A DNA stretch of 64,000 nucleotides from Clostridiales bacterium oral taxon 876 str. F0540. Lineage in GTDB: Bacteria > Bacillota > Clostridia > Clostridiales > Clostridiaceae. The DNA lies in the NCBI GenBank assembly GCA_000466585.1, contig KE993501.1:166359-230358 (forward strand). The letters run 5' to 3'. The translations under genes were made by a program, and so were the position numbers. The notes beneath the pieces were generated by a model. The model ran no database searches. It was not told where the DNA came from and saw nothing but the letters and a program-made list of their open reading frames with translations. This document shows, piece by piece, positions 25,540-33,782 of the stretch (its first letter is position 1; each line of letters opens with the position of its first letter).

Positions 25540-25959
25540 ATGCACTATATCATAAATTTATCACCAGCAGAAGACGATAAATTAGAAATTCGCAGAAAAT
25601 TACAAGAATATAATTCTCATTATTTTGAGATAAAGGATGAACCAAGTTTCGTTATTTCAAAAAAAGATGAATATGACGAGGTAATGGGCGGAATTGTATG
25701 TACAATTGTAGGCCAATGGTTAGAAATCGATTTTTTATGGGTTCGAGATGATCAACGTGGTAAAGGATTGGGTGAAGGTTTATTATTAGAAGCTGAAAAA
25801 GTAGGAATAGAAAATAAGTGTTCAAAAGCATTTTTAACTACTATGAGCTTTCAAGCACAGCCTTTTTATTTAAAGCATGGATATAAAACAGTATATATTC
25901 AAAAGGGCTATCCAATAACAAATGAAGAGTATTTTATGGAAAAAACATTAGTCATTTAA
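25540..25959 (+). CDS. GNAT-family N-acetyltransferase
   Basis: 139 residues with AAGGAG before the ATG. Motif A is DFLWVRDDQRGKGLGEGLL (RGKGLG). The central YFEIKDEPSFVISKKDEYD and C-terminal FYLKHGYKTVYIQKGYP complete the fold; it is like small antibiotic acetyltransferase-type GNATs. Both flanks of this cassette resemble the flanks of the HIT cassette at 36839-37526, although the genes are unrelated. Its own 3' attC-like site has been lost. Confidence 0.88.
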   Translation: MHYIINLSPAEDDKLEIRRKLQEYNSHYFEIKDEPSFVISKKDEYDEVMGGIVCTIVGQWLEIDFLWVRDDQRGKGLGEGLLLEAEKVGIENKCSKAFLTTMSFQAQPFYLKHGYKTVYIQKGYPITNEEYFMEKTLVI

Positions 25960-26064
25960 AATTAGAGAGGTGTAATCCGAATTTACTTAAGAAATGTAGG
26001 GTTAACAATTTTCTCATATTTTGAACCTATAAAAGAATGTTTGAAATAGTAGTATATTACATAG

Positions 26065-26105
26065 TGCGGTGTAAATTTATGGTTTATAATCAATATATAG
26101 GTTAA
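26065..26105 (+). repeat. third copy of the AT-rich internal repeat
   Basis: GGTGTAAATTTATGGTTTAT, then CAATATATAGGTTAAAG, nearly identical to the blocks inside attC-like sites 3 and 8. Here it stands where the attC-like site of the GNAT cassette would be expected. It contains TATAAT and may carry a promoter, but no good -35 is in place. Confidence 0.55.
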
Positions 26106-26179
26106 AGTTTTTCAGAGATGCAATAAAACTGATCTAAGTACTTTAAAATTTTTATAAATGGCAAGCGGAGGTTAAATTA

Positions 26180-26380
26180 ATGAATAGAATTTGTAATCAA
26201 TGTGAAACAGAGATGATTGATGATTGCAGCATAAGGCCTGAGTTCAAATTTGAAGATATAGTTATTTCTAAAAAGTTTAAGGGTCTTTTCAATATCAAAA
26301 ATGCCAAATTAAAGGCAGCAGTATGTCCTAATTGCGGCAATGTAATTATTTATACTGAAGAATATAGGGAGTTTTTATAA
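26180..26380 (+). CDS. small zinc-ribbon protein
   Basis: 66 residues, with GGAGG before the ATG. Two CxxC knuckles (CNQC at 5-8 and CPNCGN at 49-54) frame a central strand-rich region, so a zinc-ribbon fold is likely. The family (small nucleic-acid-binding Zn-ribbon proteins) has no defined role. A single gene in its interval. Confidence 0.75.
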   Translation: MNRICNQCETEMIDDCSIRPEFKFEDIVISKKFKGLFNIKNAKLKAAVCPNCGNVIIYTEEYREFL

Positions 26381-26482
26381 AGAGAATTTTAACAGTAATA
26401 ATCCTTATTGAAAATAGCATAATCCGATAATTTAGAAAGCCGCTAAGCAAAGCTTAATTGCTTTTAAGGTAGGTGAGGATAT

Positions 26483-27286
26483 TTGATATATAAGCTTCCG
26501 GAAGGTTTTTCGAGGGAAGAAATTAATCCAATAACAAGTGAAAAATATGATGATAGCTGGATTGCCTTCTGTTTAACAGACTCTCAGGATTACGAGATTA
26601 TGAACGGAGGAGGCTTAAATTCAGTTTATACTTTGACAGTAAGTAAGAAATACCCTAATTGGAAGATGTCCTTAATGGATTTTATTGAATTTCAGACAAG
26701 TCAAAATAAAAATATAATATTATCAGTTTCCGATGAGGACCTTGAAGAGGCTAAATCCTTCTATGATAATCATCATTTTAATGATCAGTTTTTAAGAAGC
26801 TATGAACCAAAGGTAATGATTCATAGTACAACCTTAAGCTGTTGGGAAAGCATAAAGAAGGATAACTGCTTAAAATCATGGAACAGGCTAAAGCAAGAGG
26901 GACGTGTCTTAGAACGAGTGCCTATAGGCAGCCTGCTGGGTGACCCTGAAGATTTTAGCGATTATATAATGTTTTCAAATGGCTCTATATCAAGCGAACT
27001 TGTGGTTTTATCAAAGCAAAAGGGTAAGATTATCATGAAAGAAGATGCGAGATATAAGCCCGGGGTAAGATTATATTTCAATATGGAAAAGGCTGCGAAG
27101 GATGGGCTGGTTGTTCGGGACGGCTGCCATTTGAAAGTAAAAGATTCCTTGCCTTTAGATACCTATCAAATATGGGCAGCTAACTGGAAAAGTGCTGGGT
27201 TATCTGGTGAATATTCTACGCCTGCAGATTTTACTTACAAGTCAAATAAACTGTTTAATGAGATATATGGAGAAAAGGTTTTTTGA
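26483..27286 (+). CDS. unrecognised protein, possibly an ADP-ribosyltransferase/KptA-like fold
   Basis: 267 residues from a TTG at 26483 behind GGTGAGG. The N-terminal 110 residues are alpha/beta. From about residue 113 comes VMIHSTTLSCWESIKKDNCL, then GDPEDFSDYIMFSNGSISSE. The His-Ser-Thr entry, an early 'hot/warning' loop and a later strand with Ser/Glu recall RNA 2'-phosphotransferase (KptA) and DarT-type ADP-ribosyltransferases. That is a fold guess from pattern only. No toxin or antitoxin partner is visible nearby. Confidence 0.45.
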   Translation: MIYKLPEGFSREEINPITSEKYDDSWIAFCLTDSQDYEIMNGGGLNSVYTLTVSKKYPNWKMSLMDFIEFQTSQNKNIILSVSDEDLEEAKSFYDNHHFNDQFLRSYEPKVMIHSTTLSCWESIKKDNCLKSWNRLKQEGRVLERVPIGSLLGDPEDFSDYIMFSNGSISSELVVLSKQKGKIIMKEDARYKPGVRLYFNMEKAAKDGLVVRDGCHLKVKDSLPLDTYQIWAANWKSAGLSGEYSTPADFTYKSNKLFNEIYGEKVF

Positions 27287-27388
27287 AAGCAATAATTGAT
27301 TTTGAAAGGTGCTTAACTGCTGAATAATGGTAATCCATGACAGATTAATTATGGTCAAGTAAAAACATTTAATAATTGGAGGGAAATA

Positions 27389-27913
27389 ATGAACAGATTA
27401 AAATTAGTGTTACCAACTATGGATTATAAAGAGATGATTTTGGACTATAAAAAAGAGTTTATTGAAAACGGTGATAGTTTAGACGGTACTGCGGGATTAA
27501 GTGATGCTGAAACTTTTGAAGAATGGTATAGCAAGGTTTGCGATAATTCAAAAGAAGATACCGTAAGGGAAGGTCGTGTTCCTGCAACTACATATATGGC
27601 TGTTTCAAATGATAATGGTCGTTTAATCGGCATGATTGATATTAGGCATAGTTTAAATGATTATTTGTTTAATTTTGGCGGTCATATAGGCTACAGCATT
27701 CGAAAATCAGAAAGAAGAAAAGGCTATGCAACTGAAATGTTAGGATTAGCCTTAAATGAAAGTGTAAAATTAAACATAAAAAATGTTTTAATTACCTGCG
27801 ATAAATATAATGTAGCTTCGGCAAAGACCATTATAAAAAATGGCGGTATATTGGAAAATGAAGTCCCTGAAGGAAATGAAATTACACAAAGATATTGGAT
27901 AACTTTAGGATAA
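27389..27913 (+). CDS. GNAT-family N-acetyltransferase
   Basis: 174 residues with GGAGGG before the ATG. The GNAT core includes HIGYSIRKSERRKGYATEM (acetyl-CoA loop RRKGYA) and NVLITCDKYNVASAKTIIKN (motif B with the N-xAS signature of the RimI-like group). N-terminal ~60 residues carry an Asp/Glu-rich segment typical of Firmicutes GNATs annotated only as acetyltransferase. It overlaps nothing; the truncated HIT gene starts right after. Confidence 0.88.
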   Translation: MNRLKLVLPTMDYKEMILDYKKEFIENGDSLDGTAGLSDAETFEEWYSKVCDNSKEDTVREGRVPATTYMAVSNDNGRLIGMIDIRHSLNDYLFNFGGHIGYSIRKSERRKGYATEMLGLALNESVKLNIKNVLITCDKYNVASAKTIIKNGGILENEVPEGNEITQRYWITLG

Positions 27914-27919
27914 AGTTAT

Positions 27920-28234
27920 TTGCATAATTGTATTTTTCTTATATTGTTGAGAGGTTGCAGTTTAAAAAAACAGAGAAGAAATGACATAGTTGCAGAAGCT
28001 GTTTCTAATGTGTTCAAGCCAGATAAAATAAATTATGAACTGCTTGGAAATGGATGCCCTCATATTCATTGGCATTTGTACCCGAGGTTGAAGCGAGATA
28101 CTCCTATAATAAACTCAGTTTATCAACTTCCGAATAGCGCATTGTTTGATGAATCCACAAGACCAAGCGATGAAGTAAGGAAAGATTATATAAATAGAAT
28201 TAAGAATGAAATTGAAAGACTGCTAGCACTGTAA
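27920..28234 (+). pseudogene. HIT-family protein, N-terminal half missing
   Basis: The frame from 27920 begins with residues that do not belong to the family; from about residue 19 it matches the second half of HIT proteins (NDIVAEAVSNVFKPDKINYE) with the histidine triad in HIHWHLYPR. The first roughly 60-70 residues (Zn-binding and nucleotide-binding strands) are absent, and there is no convincing ribosome site. It is probably a 5'-truncated remnant. A complete but different HIT gene is at 36947. Confidence 0.7.
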
Positions 28235-28343
28235 GCATAATGTACAATTGAGTAATTTCGCATCCTACTTATGAGATGCTTTAATTATGGTTTATGAATT
28301 GGTGTCTTATAGTATATTAGGGTGAATTAAAGGATGGAGTTTA

Positions 28344-29168
28344 ATGAGATATATTACTTCGCTAAATGATGAGTTAAAGAAAAAAATTTTGAGTTTACTT
28401 TATGAGGATGAATTGTTCAATGTGTTTCTAATACATTTTATAGAAAATCAAATTCAAGATATTGGTGAACTATATGTTGAAGAATCAAATGGTAGTATTG
28501 ATAATATCTTACATATGAAATTTGACGGCAATTCTTATTTTACAAGCTTTTTTACTAAAAAGGAGAATGGTTATATTGAAATTGCAAAACAGCTTCAATT
28601 ACTAAACTATAATAGAGTTTTATTGGCGGGTAAAAGAAAAGAAGTATCGAAAATATTGTCCTACCTAGGTAAAAAGGAGACATCTACTCCAGACATATAT
28701 TATGAATTTGACTTAAATAGGTATTGTAAACAAGCCATACATTCAGATATTACATATAGAATGGCTACTTGTAGACAGAATGATATGAGTAAAATTAGTG
28801 AGTATATGATTGGGTTTTTTGAGCCGACAAGTAACATGGAGATTGCTGATATAACTGATGAAAATAAGTTAACTGAAGATATAAAAATAGGAGTCTATTT
28901 TATCGAATACAAAGGGCAGCCCATAGGCATGGCTCGATATAGTGGAAAAACTAAAAATTACGTTGATATCACAACTGTATACATTGATCCTATTTATAGA
29001 GGAAAAGGCTTTGGTAAAAAACTAATGGAAAATATGGTGGAAAATATTATTTCGGATAATAGGATACCAGTAACACAAACTTCGTCACTAAATCTTATTG
29101 CAAGAAAGACTTACGAGTCCATGGGATTTATCAAGAAAGAAAATTATTCATTTGAATTTATATCCTAA
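28344..29168 (+). CDS. two-part GNAT-family acetyltransferase
   Basis: 274 residues. The N-terminal half (about 1-125) is a degenerate GNAT-like or adaptor domain, and the C-terminal half (about 135-274) carries the active core with VDITTVYIDPIYRGKGFGKK (RGKGFG acetyl-CoA loop) and ARKTYESMGFIKK. This layout is common among Bacillus/Clostridium predicted acetyltransferases. GGATGG precedes the ATG at 28344. It is the first of several genes separated by the GAATAATGG repeat rather than by attC-like sites. Confidence 0.85.
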   Translation: MRYITSLNDELKKKILSLLYEDELFNVFLIHFIENQIQDIGELYVEESNGSIDNILHMKFDGNSYFTSFFTKKENGYIEIAKQLQLLNYNRVLLAGKRKEVSKILSYLGKKETSTPDIYYEFDLNRYCKQAIHSDITYRMATCRQNDMSKISEYMIGFFEPTSNMEIADITDENKLTEDIKIGVYFIEYKGQPIGMARYSGKTKNYVDITTVYIDPIYRGKGFGKKLMENMVENIISDNRIPVTQTSSLNLIARKTYESMGFIKKENYSFEFIS

Positions 29169-29186
29169 ATATTCAATAGAAAAGTG

Positions 29187-29250
29187 ATTCTCCTTCTTAA
29201 TATATGGTTTGTCAATATTGCTAATGCAATAAATGAATAATGGTATGATA
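29187..29250 (+). repeat. GAATAATGG separator repeat, copy
   Basis: Contains TTCTTAATATATGG, GCTAATGCAATAAATGAATA and ATGGTATGAT. Related copies lie at 10708, 27311, 29455, 30413, 31317, 32352 and 44505, always between genes. Confidence 0.5.
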
Positions 29251-29285
29251 TTGTAAAACAATTTAATGTGAAAGGAAGGGAGTTT

Positions 29286-29438
29286 ATGTGATGGCTAGCT
29301 ACTGCAGTACCATTTATTTTATATCTTCTTATACAGGAAGCTATTGAGAAATCTAAACTTATAGAACTGATGAAAGAGAATAATAAGATTTTATTAGAGA
29401 TAAAAGAACTATTTAAAAATCAAAGCGAAAATACATAA
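29286..29438 (+). pseudogene. small single-helix membrane protein gene with an in-frame TGA at codon 2
   Basis: An ATG at 29286 has an excellent ribosome site (AAGGGAG, 4-5 bases upstream, with GGAAGG before it) but is followed at once by TGA and then TGG. If the TGA is read through or was TGG, the product is about 50 residues: M-x-W-LATAVPFILYLLIQEAIE, then a charged helix (KSKLIELMKENNKILLEIKE). Either a recent point mutation killed the gene or an unusual decoding event is needed; a mutation is much more likely. Confidence 0.5.
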
Positions 29439-29454
29439 CCTACAAAAATATTAG

Positions 29455-29514
29455 TCACAATTTCCTTATATGGTTCACTAATCATGCAAATGTAGTAAGC
29501 GAATAATGGTAATT
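29455..29514 (+). repeat. GAATAATGG separator repeat, copy
   Basis: Contains TCACAATTTCCTTATATGG, ACTAATCATGCAAATGTAG and GAATAATGGTAAT before the next GNAT gene. Confidence 0.5.
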
Positions 29515-29551
29515 TATTGGGTATTATAGCAATAACAAAGGGGTATTAATC

Positions 29552-30070
29552 ATGATGATAAAAAACTTGGAAACAAAGAGATTGATTATTAAAAGAACTA
29601 AGAAAGAAGATACTGACTTTTGTTTGGATATATGGCTTGATGATGAAATGGGTAAATATTTATCAGATCCACCTCGTGAAAAGGCAAATGATACATATTT
29701 AGAATGGAAAGAGAATGTAGAAATTTATGATGGATGTTATTACTTTGTTGCAATTTCAAAGGAAACTGGAAATTATATTGGAACATGTAGTGCCATCCCA
29801 AGTATGGACAAAAGTCATTGGGATTTAGGCTACGCTATTCATAAGAATTATTGGCGTCAAGGATATGCTACAGAAATGATAAAATCAATAATTGATTTTT
29901 GTCATACTAACGGTGGGAGAAAAATAACCGCTCCTGTTGCTAAAGAAAATATAGGTTCAAATGCTGTATTGAGAAAACTAAACTTTTATGTTGAGAAAGA
30001 AGGTGCTTTTAGAAAAAGTGGTACTGACATTGTATATGATGAGTACATATATAGACTTGATTTAGATTAA
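29552..30070 (+). CDS. GNAT-family N-acetyltransferase (RimJ/L-like)
   Basis: 172 residues with AAAGGGG before the ATG. It opens NLETKRLIIKRTKKED, the typical RimJ-type entry (ETERLxLR). Motif A is LGYAIHKNYWRQGYATEM (RQGYAT) and motif B contains NIGSNAVLRKLNFY. RimJ/L relatives acetylate protein N-termini or small molecules, including antibiotics; the target is unknown. A single gene between two GAATAATGG separators. Confidence 0.9.
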   Translation: MMIKNLETKRLIIKRTKKEDTDFCLDIWLDDEMGKYLSDPPREKANDTYLEWKENVEIYDGCYYFVAISKETGNYIGTCSAIPSMDKSHWDLGYAIHKNYWRQGYATEMIKSIIDFCHTNGGRKITAPVAKENIGSNAVLRKLNFYVEKEGAFRKSGTDIVYDEYIYRLDLD

Positions 30071-30142
30071 TTTTTTAATTGGTTATTTTAAGTAATTTAT
30101 ATTATTATTCAATCATATTAACTATAAAATAAAAAGGCTTAA

Positions 30143-30302
30143 ATATGCGCAATTGTCTTACTAATTATAAACGATATAATGTAAAAACTGGTGGTGGAGC
30201 AAATAAAGATTCTGATATGATTTTATCGTTATATACCCATGTAGAGAATAAGGGGGTTTTTGTAAATTACCATAAAGGAGAAATATGTATTAGAAAAAAG
30301 TA
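30143..30302 (+). pseudogene. remnant of a paralogue of the gene at 43824
   Basis: A frame without start reads LTNYKRYNVKTGGGANKDSD and ILSLYTH, closely matching HYKRYKVKTGG and ILSLYTH in the protein at 43824-44414. It is interrupted soon afterwards. The following 120 bases contain a second decayed stretch (a frame reading YGGKEAIPYQQVKG, then stops). Confidence 0.55.
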
Positions 30303-30412
30303 AACTCTATGGAGGAAAGGAAGCAATCCCGTATCAGCAAGTCAAGGGATGACAAGAAATCGACCCTGATAAATACTTTGGAAACAAATAAGCGTATGGC
30401 TTAAAGTTAAAA

Positions 30413-30455
30413 ATCACCTTATTTAGAAATGCGACAAATAAATAATGGTAGTATA
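30413..30455 (+). repeat. GAATAATGG separator repeat, degenerate copy
   Basis: CACCTTATTTAGAAATGCG then ACAAATAAATAATGGTAGT. Part of the gene-free stretch 30071-30541, which otherwise holds only the coding remnants described above. Confidence 0.4.
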
Positions 30456-30541
30456 TGGTTAAATGAAATACTGAGGGCAAAAAGTGAATATATCTTAAAA
30501 AACACTATTTTTTATTAAATATTTAAAGTGGGGGATAGATT

Positions 30542-30754
30542 ATGAGAAAACAAGTAAAATATTTTTTAATTGGACTATTTATAATCCTAATAAGTACACC
30601 GCTAGGGTACAAAGCAGTTAGTATAGTTTATTCTAATAGAAACTTAACAGGTGAGTATGTTCCAATATTAAATGGATTCATACATTCATTTATGTTAATA
30701 GGCATATTGGTATTTATTATGGGGCTCATAAATATGAAATCAAGTGGAAAATAA
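30542..30754 (+). CDS. small membrane protein, two transmembrane helices
   Basis: 70 residues, with GTGGGGG before the ATG. Hydrophobic helices at about 6-26 and 43-62 are joined by a short hydrophilic loop (SNRNLTGEYVPI). The C-terminus is short and basic (MKSSGK). I recognise no family. A single gene in its interval. Confidence 0.6.
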   Translation: MRKQVKYFLIGLFIILISTPLGYKAVSIVYSNRNLTGEYVPILNGFIHSFMLIGILVFIMGLINMKSSGK

Positions 30755-30829
30755 ACACAACTTTACTATACATTCTTCAAAAGTTGCTTAGCGAAAGTAA
30801 GATATTGTGAAATACTAAAGGGGGATAAA

Positions 30830-31306
30830 ATGGAGAATAACTTTAATGTTGAATATGTAAGGGTTAGCAGGAAAAATCCAGAACTTTGTGCTGAGTTTCT
30901 AAATTTAGGTTATGAGTATATGAAGGAAGTAGCCTCAGACTGGTCTACAGAAATGCATAACAAATTTCTTAATAGTATTCTGAACCATCAAACTGAGGAT
31001 GAACGTTGGTTAATTGGGTTAAAAATAAATGATAGTATGGTTGGATTTTCACATTTTAAAATTGACCGTAGTGAACGTATTGGCTGGGGATATATAATGG
31101 AATTTTATATAATGCCAGACTTTAGAAGAAAAGGTCTTGGAAGAAAGTTGTACAGTCTCATAAGAGAAGAATTTGCTACTTATGAAATTAAAGATATTTG
31201 GCTAACTGCTAACAAAGTAAATGGTGAACCATTTTGGTTTTCATTAGGGTTTTTAGATTCTGGAGAAACAGAACATGAAATGAAGATATTAACAATTTCA
31301 ATCTAA
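30830..31306 (+). CDS. GNAT-family N-acetyltransferase
   Basis: 158 residues with AAAGGGGG before the ATG. Motif A is MEFYIMPDFRRKGLGRKLY (RRKGLG), followed by DIWLTANKVNGEPFW and FSLGFLDSGE. The family is clear, the substrate unknown. Flanked on the 3' side by the GAATAATGG separator at 31317. Confidence 0.9.
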   Translation: MENNFNVEYVRVSRKNPELCAEFLNLGYEYMKEVASDWSTEMHNKFLNSILNHQTEDERWLIGLKINDSMVGFSHFKIDRSERIGWGYIMEFYIMPDFRRKGLGRKLYSLIREEFATYEIKDIWLTANKVNGEPFWFSLGFLDSGETEHEMKILTISI

Positions 31307-31316
31307 TGATTGCTTC

Positions 31317-31375
31317 ACAATCTTCTTAAATGGTTAGCTAATCATGCAAATGCAATAAATGAATAATTATAAAAT
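31317..31375 (+). repeat. GAATAATGG separator repeat, copy
   Basis: CACAATCTTCTTAAATGG then TTAGCTAATCATGCAAATGC and AATAAATGAATAATTATAAA. Its first part also resembles the 3' flank of the HIT cassette (CACAATCTTCTTTAATTATT at 37444), which links the two repeat families. Confidence 0.55.
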
Positions 31376-31420
31376 ACGACGTAATAAACTGAAAATGTAC
31401 GATAGGAGAACTTATCTATT

Positions 31421-31927
31421 ATGTTAGCAATCAATACAAAGAGGCTAAATATATTTTCCTTAGACCAATCTTATCTTGAGCTTTGTATTTCCAACTTCAA
31501 TGAAATGGAAAGGGCATTGGGTTTAGCTATAACTGAAACAAAGCTCAGTGACAGAGAAAAAAATGTTTTTAAAATAAGGCTAAAGGGCGTAAAAAATAAC
31601 CCTGATTACTATATGTGGTATACTGTCTGGATAATAGCATTAAAAGAGGAAAATAAGTTCATTGGCTCAATTATGGTAAAAAACTATCCTAATCAAAACG
31701 GTGAGGTTATAATTGGTTATTCAATTGAAAGTAATTTTAGGCGTAATGGTTTTATGACTGAAGCATTAAAGGGCATAACACAATGGATGTTTTTAAACCC
31801 GGAGGTTAAGTTCATACTTGCAGATACTTTGAAAAGCAATATACCATCACATAGAGTATTGCAAAAGATTGGAATGATAAAGTATATGGAAGATGATGAA
31901 TGCTACTGGTGGAGGTTAGTGAAATAA
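31421..31927 (+). CDS. GNAT-family N-acetyltransferase
   Basis: 168 residues; GATAGGAG precedes the ATG. The start AINTKRLNIFSLDQSYLELC is RimJ-like. Motif A is VIIGYSIESNFRRNGFMTEA (RRNGFMT, in place of RGxGxA), and motif B includes NIPSHRVLQKIGM. The gene belongs to the group that acetylates ribosomal or small-molecule amines. Substrate unknown. Confidence 0.88.
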   Translation: MLAINTKRLNIFSLDQSYLELCISNFNEMERALGLAITETKLSDREKNVFKIRLKGVKNNPDYYMWYTVWIIALKEENKFIGSIMVKNYPNQNGEVIIGYSIESNFRRNGFMTEALKGITQWMFLNPEVKFILADTLKSNIPSHRVLQKIGMIKYMEDDECYWWRLVK

Positions 31928-32025
31928 TTAGTTCTGAACATTCATTAAAATTGTAGTAATTAAGTTATTATGATTTCTGCAACCCCGTAAAACATGATTT
32001 ATTAAACTATAAAAGGGGGATAAAG

Positions 32026-32337
32026 TTGAAAAGGAAAGGCTATAAAATAATCTTATTATGCATTGTTTTATTGACTCTTTATACGGCATTTGATATTTAT
32101 AGTCATTCAACTATTGAAAGAGCTATAAGAACAGATCTGTTTTTGAAAGGCTATTTTGTAAAAGCATTTAAAACAGAGATTTTTGAACGACCAATTAGTG
32201 ATACTCAATATGGAGCACAATACTTTTGCAATAATCCTGCTATCGGTCCGGATTCTTATGACATAGACTATAAGTATAGTTACCTTGGTAAAGTTAAGTA
32301 TTGGTATATTAATTGGGCTGGAACTGGTGGAGGCTAA
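32026..32337 (+). CDS. small exported or membrane-anchored protein, TTG start
   Basis: 103 residues from a TTG behind AAAGGGGG. A hydrophobic N-terminal helix (about 6-26, IILLCIVLLTLYTAFDIY) acts as signal or anchor, and the remaining 75 residues lie outside, with Tyr- and Trp-rich segments (YDIDYKYSYLGKVKYWY). It has no lipobox. No family recognised. Confidence 0.6.
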   Translation: MKRKGYKIILLCIVLLTLYTAFDIYSHSTIERAIRTDLFLKGYFVKAFKTEIFERPISDTQYGAQYFCNNPAIGPDSYDIDYKYSYLGKVKYWYINWAGTGGG

Positions 32338-32351
32338 AAACTGATACACTA

Positions 32352-32400
32352 TATTCTTTTATAATTCGCTAATAATGTAAATGCAATAAATTATTAATTC
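32352..32400 (+). repeat. GAATAATGG separator repeat, degenerate copy
   Basis: TTCGCTAATAATGTAAATGC then AATAAATTATTAATTC, placed just before the ribosome site of the next gene. Confidence 0.45.
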
Positions 32401-32439
32401 TAATTTAAACGAATCAATACTAAATTTCAGGAGTACAAA

Positions 32440-32886
32440 ATGAAAAATAAAGTAACTGAAACGGTTCTAATACCCGTACCCATTATGGCTACTATCCTAA
32501 GTGCAATTTTAAACTTTAAAGAATTCTTAATGGGAGGCAATGCTACAACGAAGAATATTGTTGTAACAACTGTTTACATAGCCATATGGTTTCTCGTTAC
32601 GGCAATAGGCATCATAAACAAGCAACGCAGCATTATAAAATACTGCTCAATATTTTGGGGAATGACACTGTTTTTAATTTTGCTGATATTGCTTCTCAAT
32701 ACTACAGGAATTGATGCCGGCATTGTTGACCTTTTTATACCATTTGCAATCTTGCTTTTGGGACCATGGTTTGGAATACAGCAGTTTGCTGAAAGCCTTC
32801 AGAAGTGTGAAATATTGATAACACTTATACCTGTAGTAATGTTTTTAGCAACTTTTGTCTCGCTAAAACGGCTAAAACAAGTTTGA
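32440..32886 (+). CDS. membrane protein with four transmembrane helices
   Basis: 148 residues; AGGAG precedes the ATG. Helices are expected at about 9-26, 40-62, 72-92 and 97-140 (two). Loops are short and basic. No family recognised. Codon composition is slightly more GC-rich than its neighbours. Single gene; TraB-like gene follows after 73 bases. Confidence 0.65.
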   Translation: MKNKVTETVLIPVPIMATILSAILNFKEFLMGGNATTKNIVVTTVYIAIWFLVTAIGIINKQRSIIKYCSIFWGMTLFLILLILLLNTTGIDAGIVDLFIPFAILLLGPWFGIQQFAESLQKCEILITLIPVVMFLATFVSLKRLKQV

Positions 32887-32959
32887 GTGTAATTTGCTAT
32901 TTTGGAATTGTTGAGTACGACGAAGTTAAAATGTTTTAATTAGAACGGGGGATAAAAGT

Positions 32960-33628
32960 ATGGGAGTATTTAACAAGACGGAGATAGTTGTCATAGGAGT
33001 AGTACATGAAATATATAAAAAAGAAGTATTAAAGTATATTGATGAATATACTCCTGATGCAATTGGTGTAGAAATAAGAGCGGAGGATATTAATGAAACA
33101 AAAGAGTACTTACTTGAGAATTATCCAAGTGAAATGGTAGAGATTGTTGATAGATTTCCTCAAATAAAGACTATTGGATTTGATTGGCTTGGTGAATATA
33201 TTGAAAATAAAAAACTCTCTCGTGAATATTGGCAGAATAAAAGTATTAAAAAACTTTATAGGGAATTTCTCAATGATGTAAACTTTCAAAAGGAAAGAGA
33301 GTTGTTAAACATTATTGATGAAAAAAGAGATGAAATAATACTAAATTGTTCAAACGTAAAAAAATATAATAATGGAATTGATGATATTCTGGCAGAAATA
33401 TACTACAAGCAATTTTATAATATTTTGAATGAAACGCAGTATGAAGAATACGCACGGTTCTGGAAAGATAGAGATAGACACATTGCAGATAACATTATAA
33501 ATATAATTGAAGAAAATAAAGGTGGAAATATAGTGCTTGTTATGGGGGGAGACCATAAGTATTTTGTTATTAGAGAAATAGAAAAGCACTTTGGAAGTGA
33601 TATAAAGTTAATTAAAACTTTAGAGTAG
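32960..33628 (+). CDS. TraB/Tiki-superfamily protein
   Basis: 222 residues with GGGGG before the ATG. The family's metal-binding signatures are recognisable: VVIGVVHEIYKKEV near residue 12 (G-x2-H), PDAIGVEIRAED near 35 (E-x-R), a late RDRHIADNIINII helix and VLVMGGDHKYFVI near 195 (GxxH). Members are thought to be proteases or metal-dependent hydrolases; some act on pheromones or Wnt proteins. Its target is unknown. It is soluble here, without the C-terminal membrane part of pheromone-shutdown TraB. Confidence 0.75.
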   Translation: MGVFNKTEIVVIGVVHEIYKKEVLKYIDEYTPDAIGVEIRAEDINETKEYLLENYPSEMVEIVDRFPQIKTIGFDWLGEYIENKKLSREYWQNKSIKKLYREFLNDVNFQKERELLNIIDEKRDEIILNCSNVKKYNNGIDDILAEIYYKQFYNILNETQYEEYARFWKDRDRHIADNIINIIEENKGGNIVLVMGGDHKYFVIREIEKHFGSDIKLIKTLE

Positions 33629-33782
33629 ATAATAGGAATTCTATCAAGCAACTTTCTTATAGAGTTTAATAATCGTGGTTTACTGATTAGTGCATCAAAA
33701 TATAAAATGGTTTATTTTATTAAATAAGCTTGCATGAGATGGATAAAGCTACATTTAAAAAAGTTATTTCAGGAGAAATATT

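Noticed and set aside
29289..29291. Selenocysteine at the in-frame TGA of the small membrane-protein ORF
   Set aside because: Codon 2 would be an odd place, no SECIS-like hairpin is evident directly downstream, and a TGG to TGA mutation is simpler.
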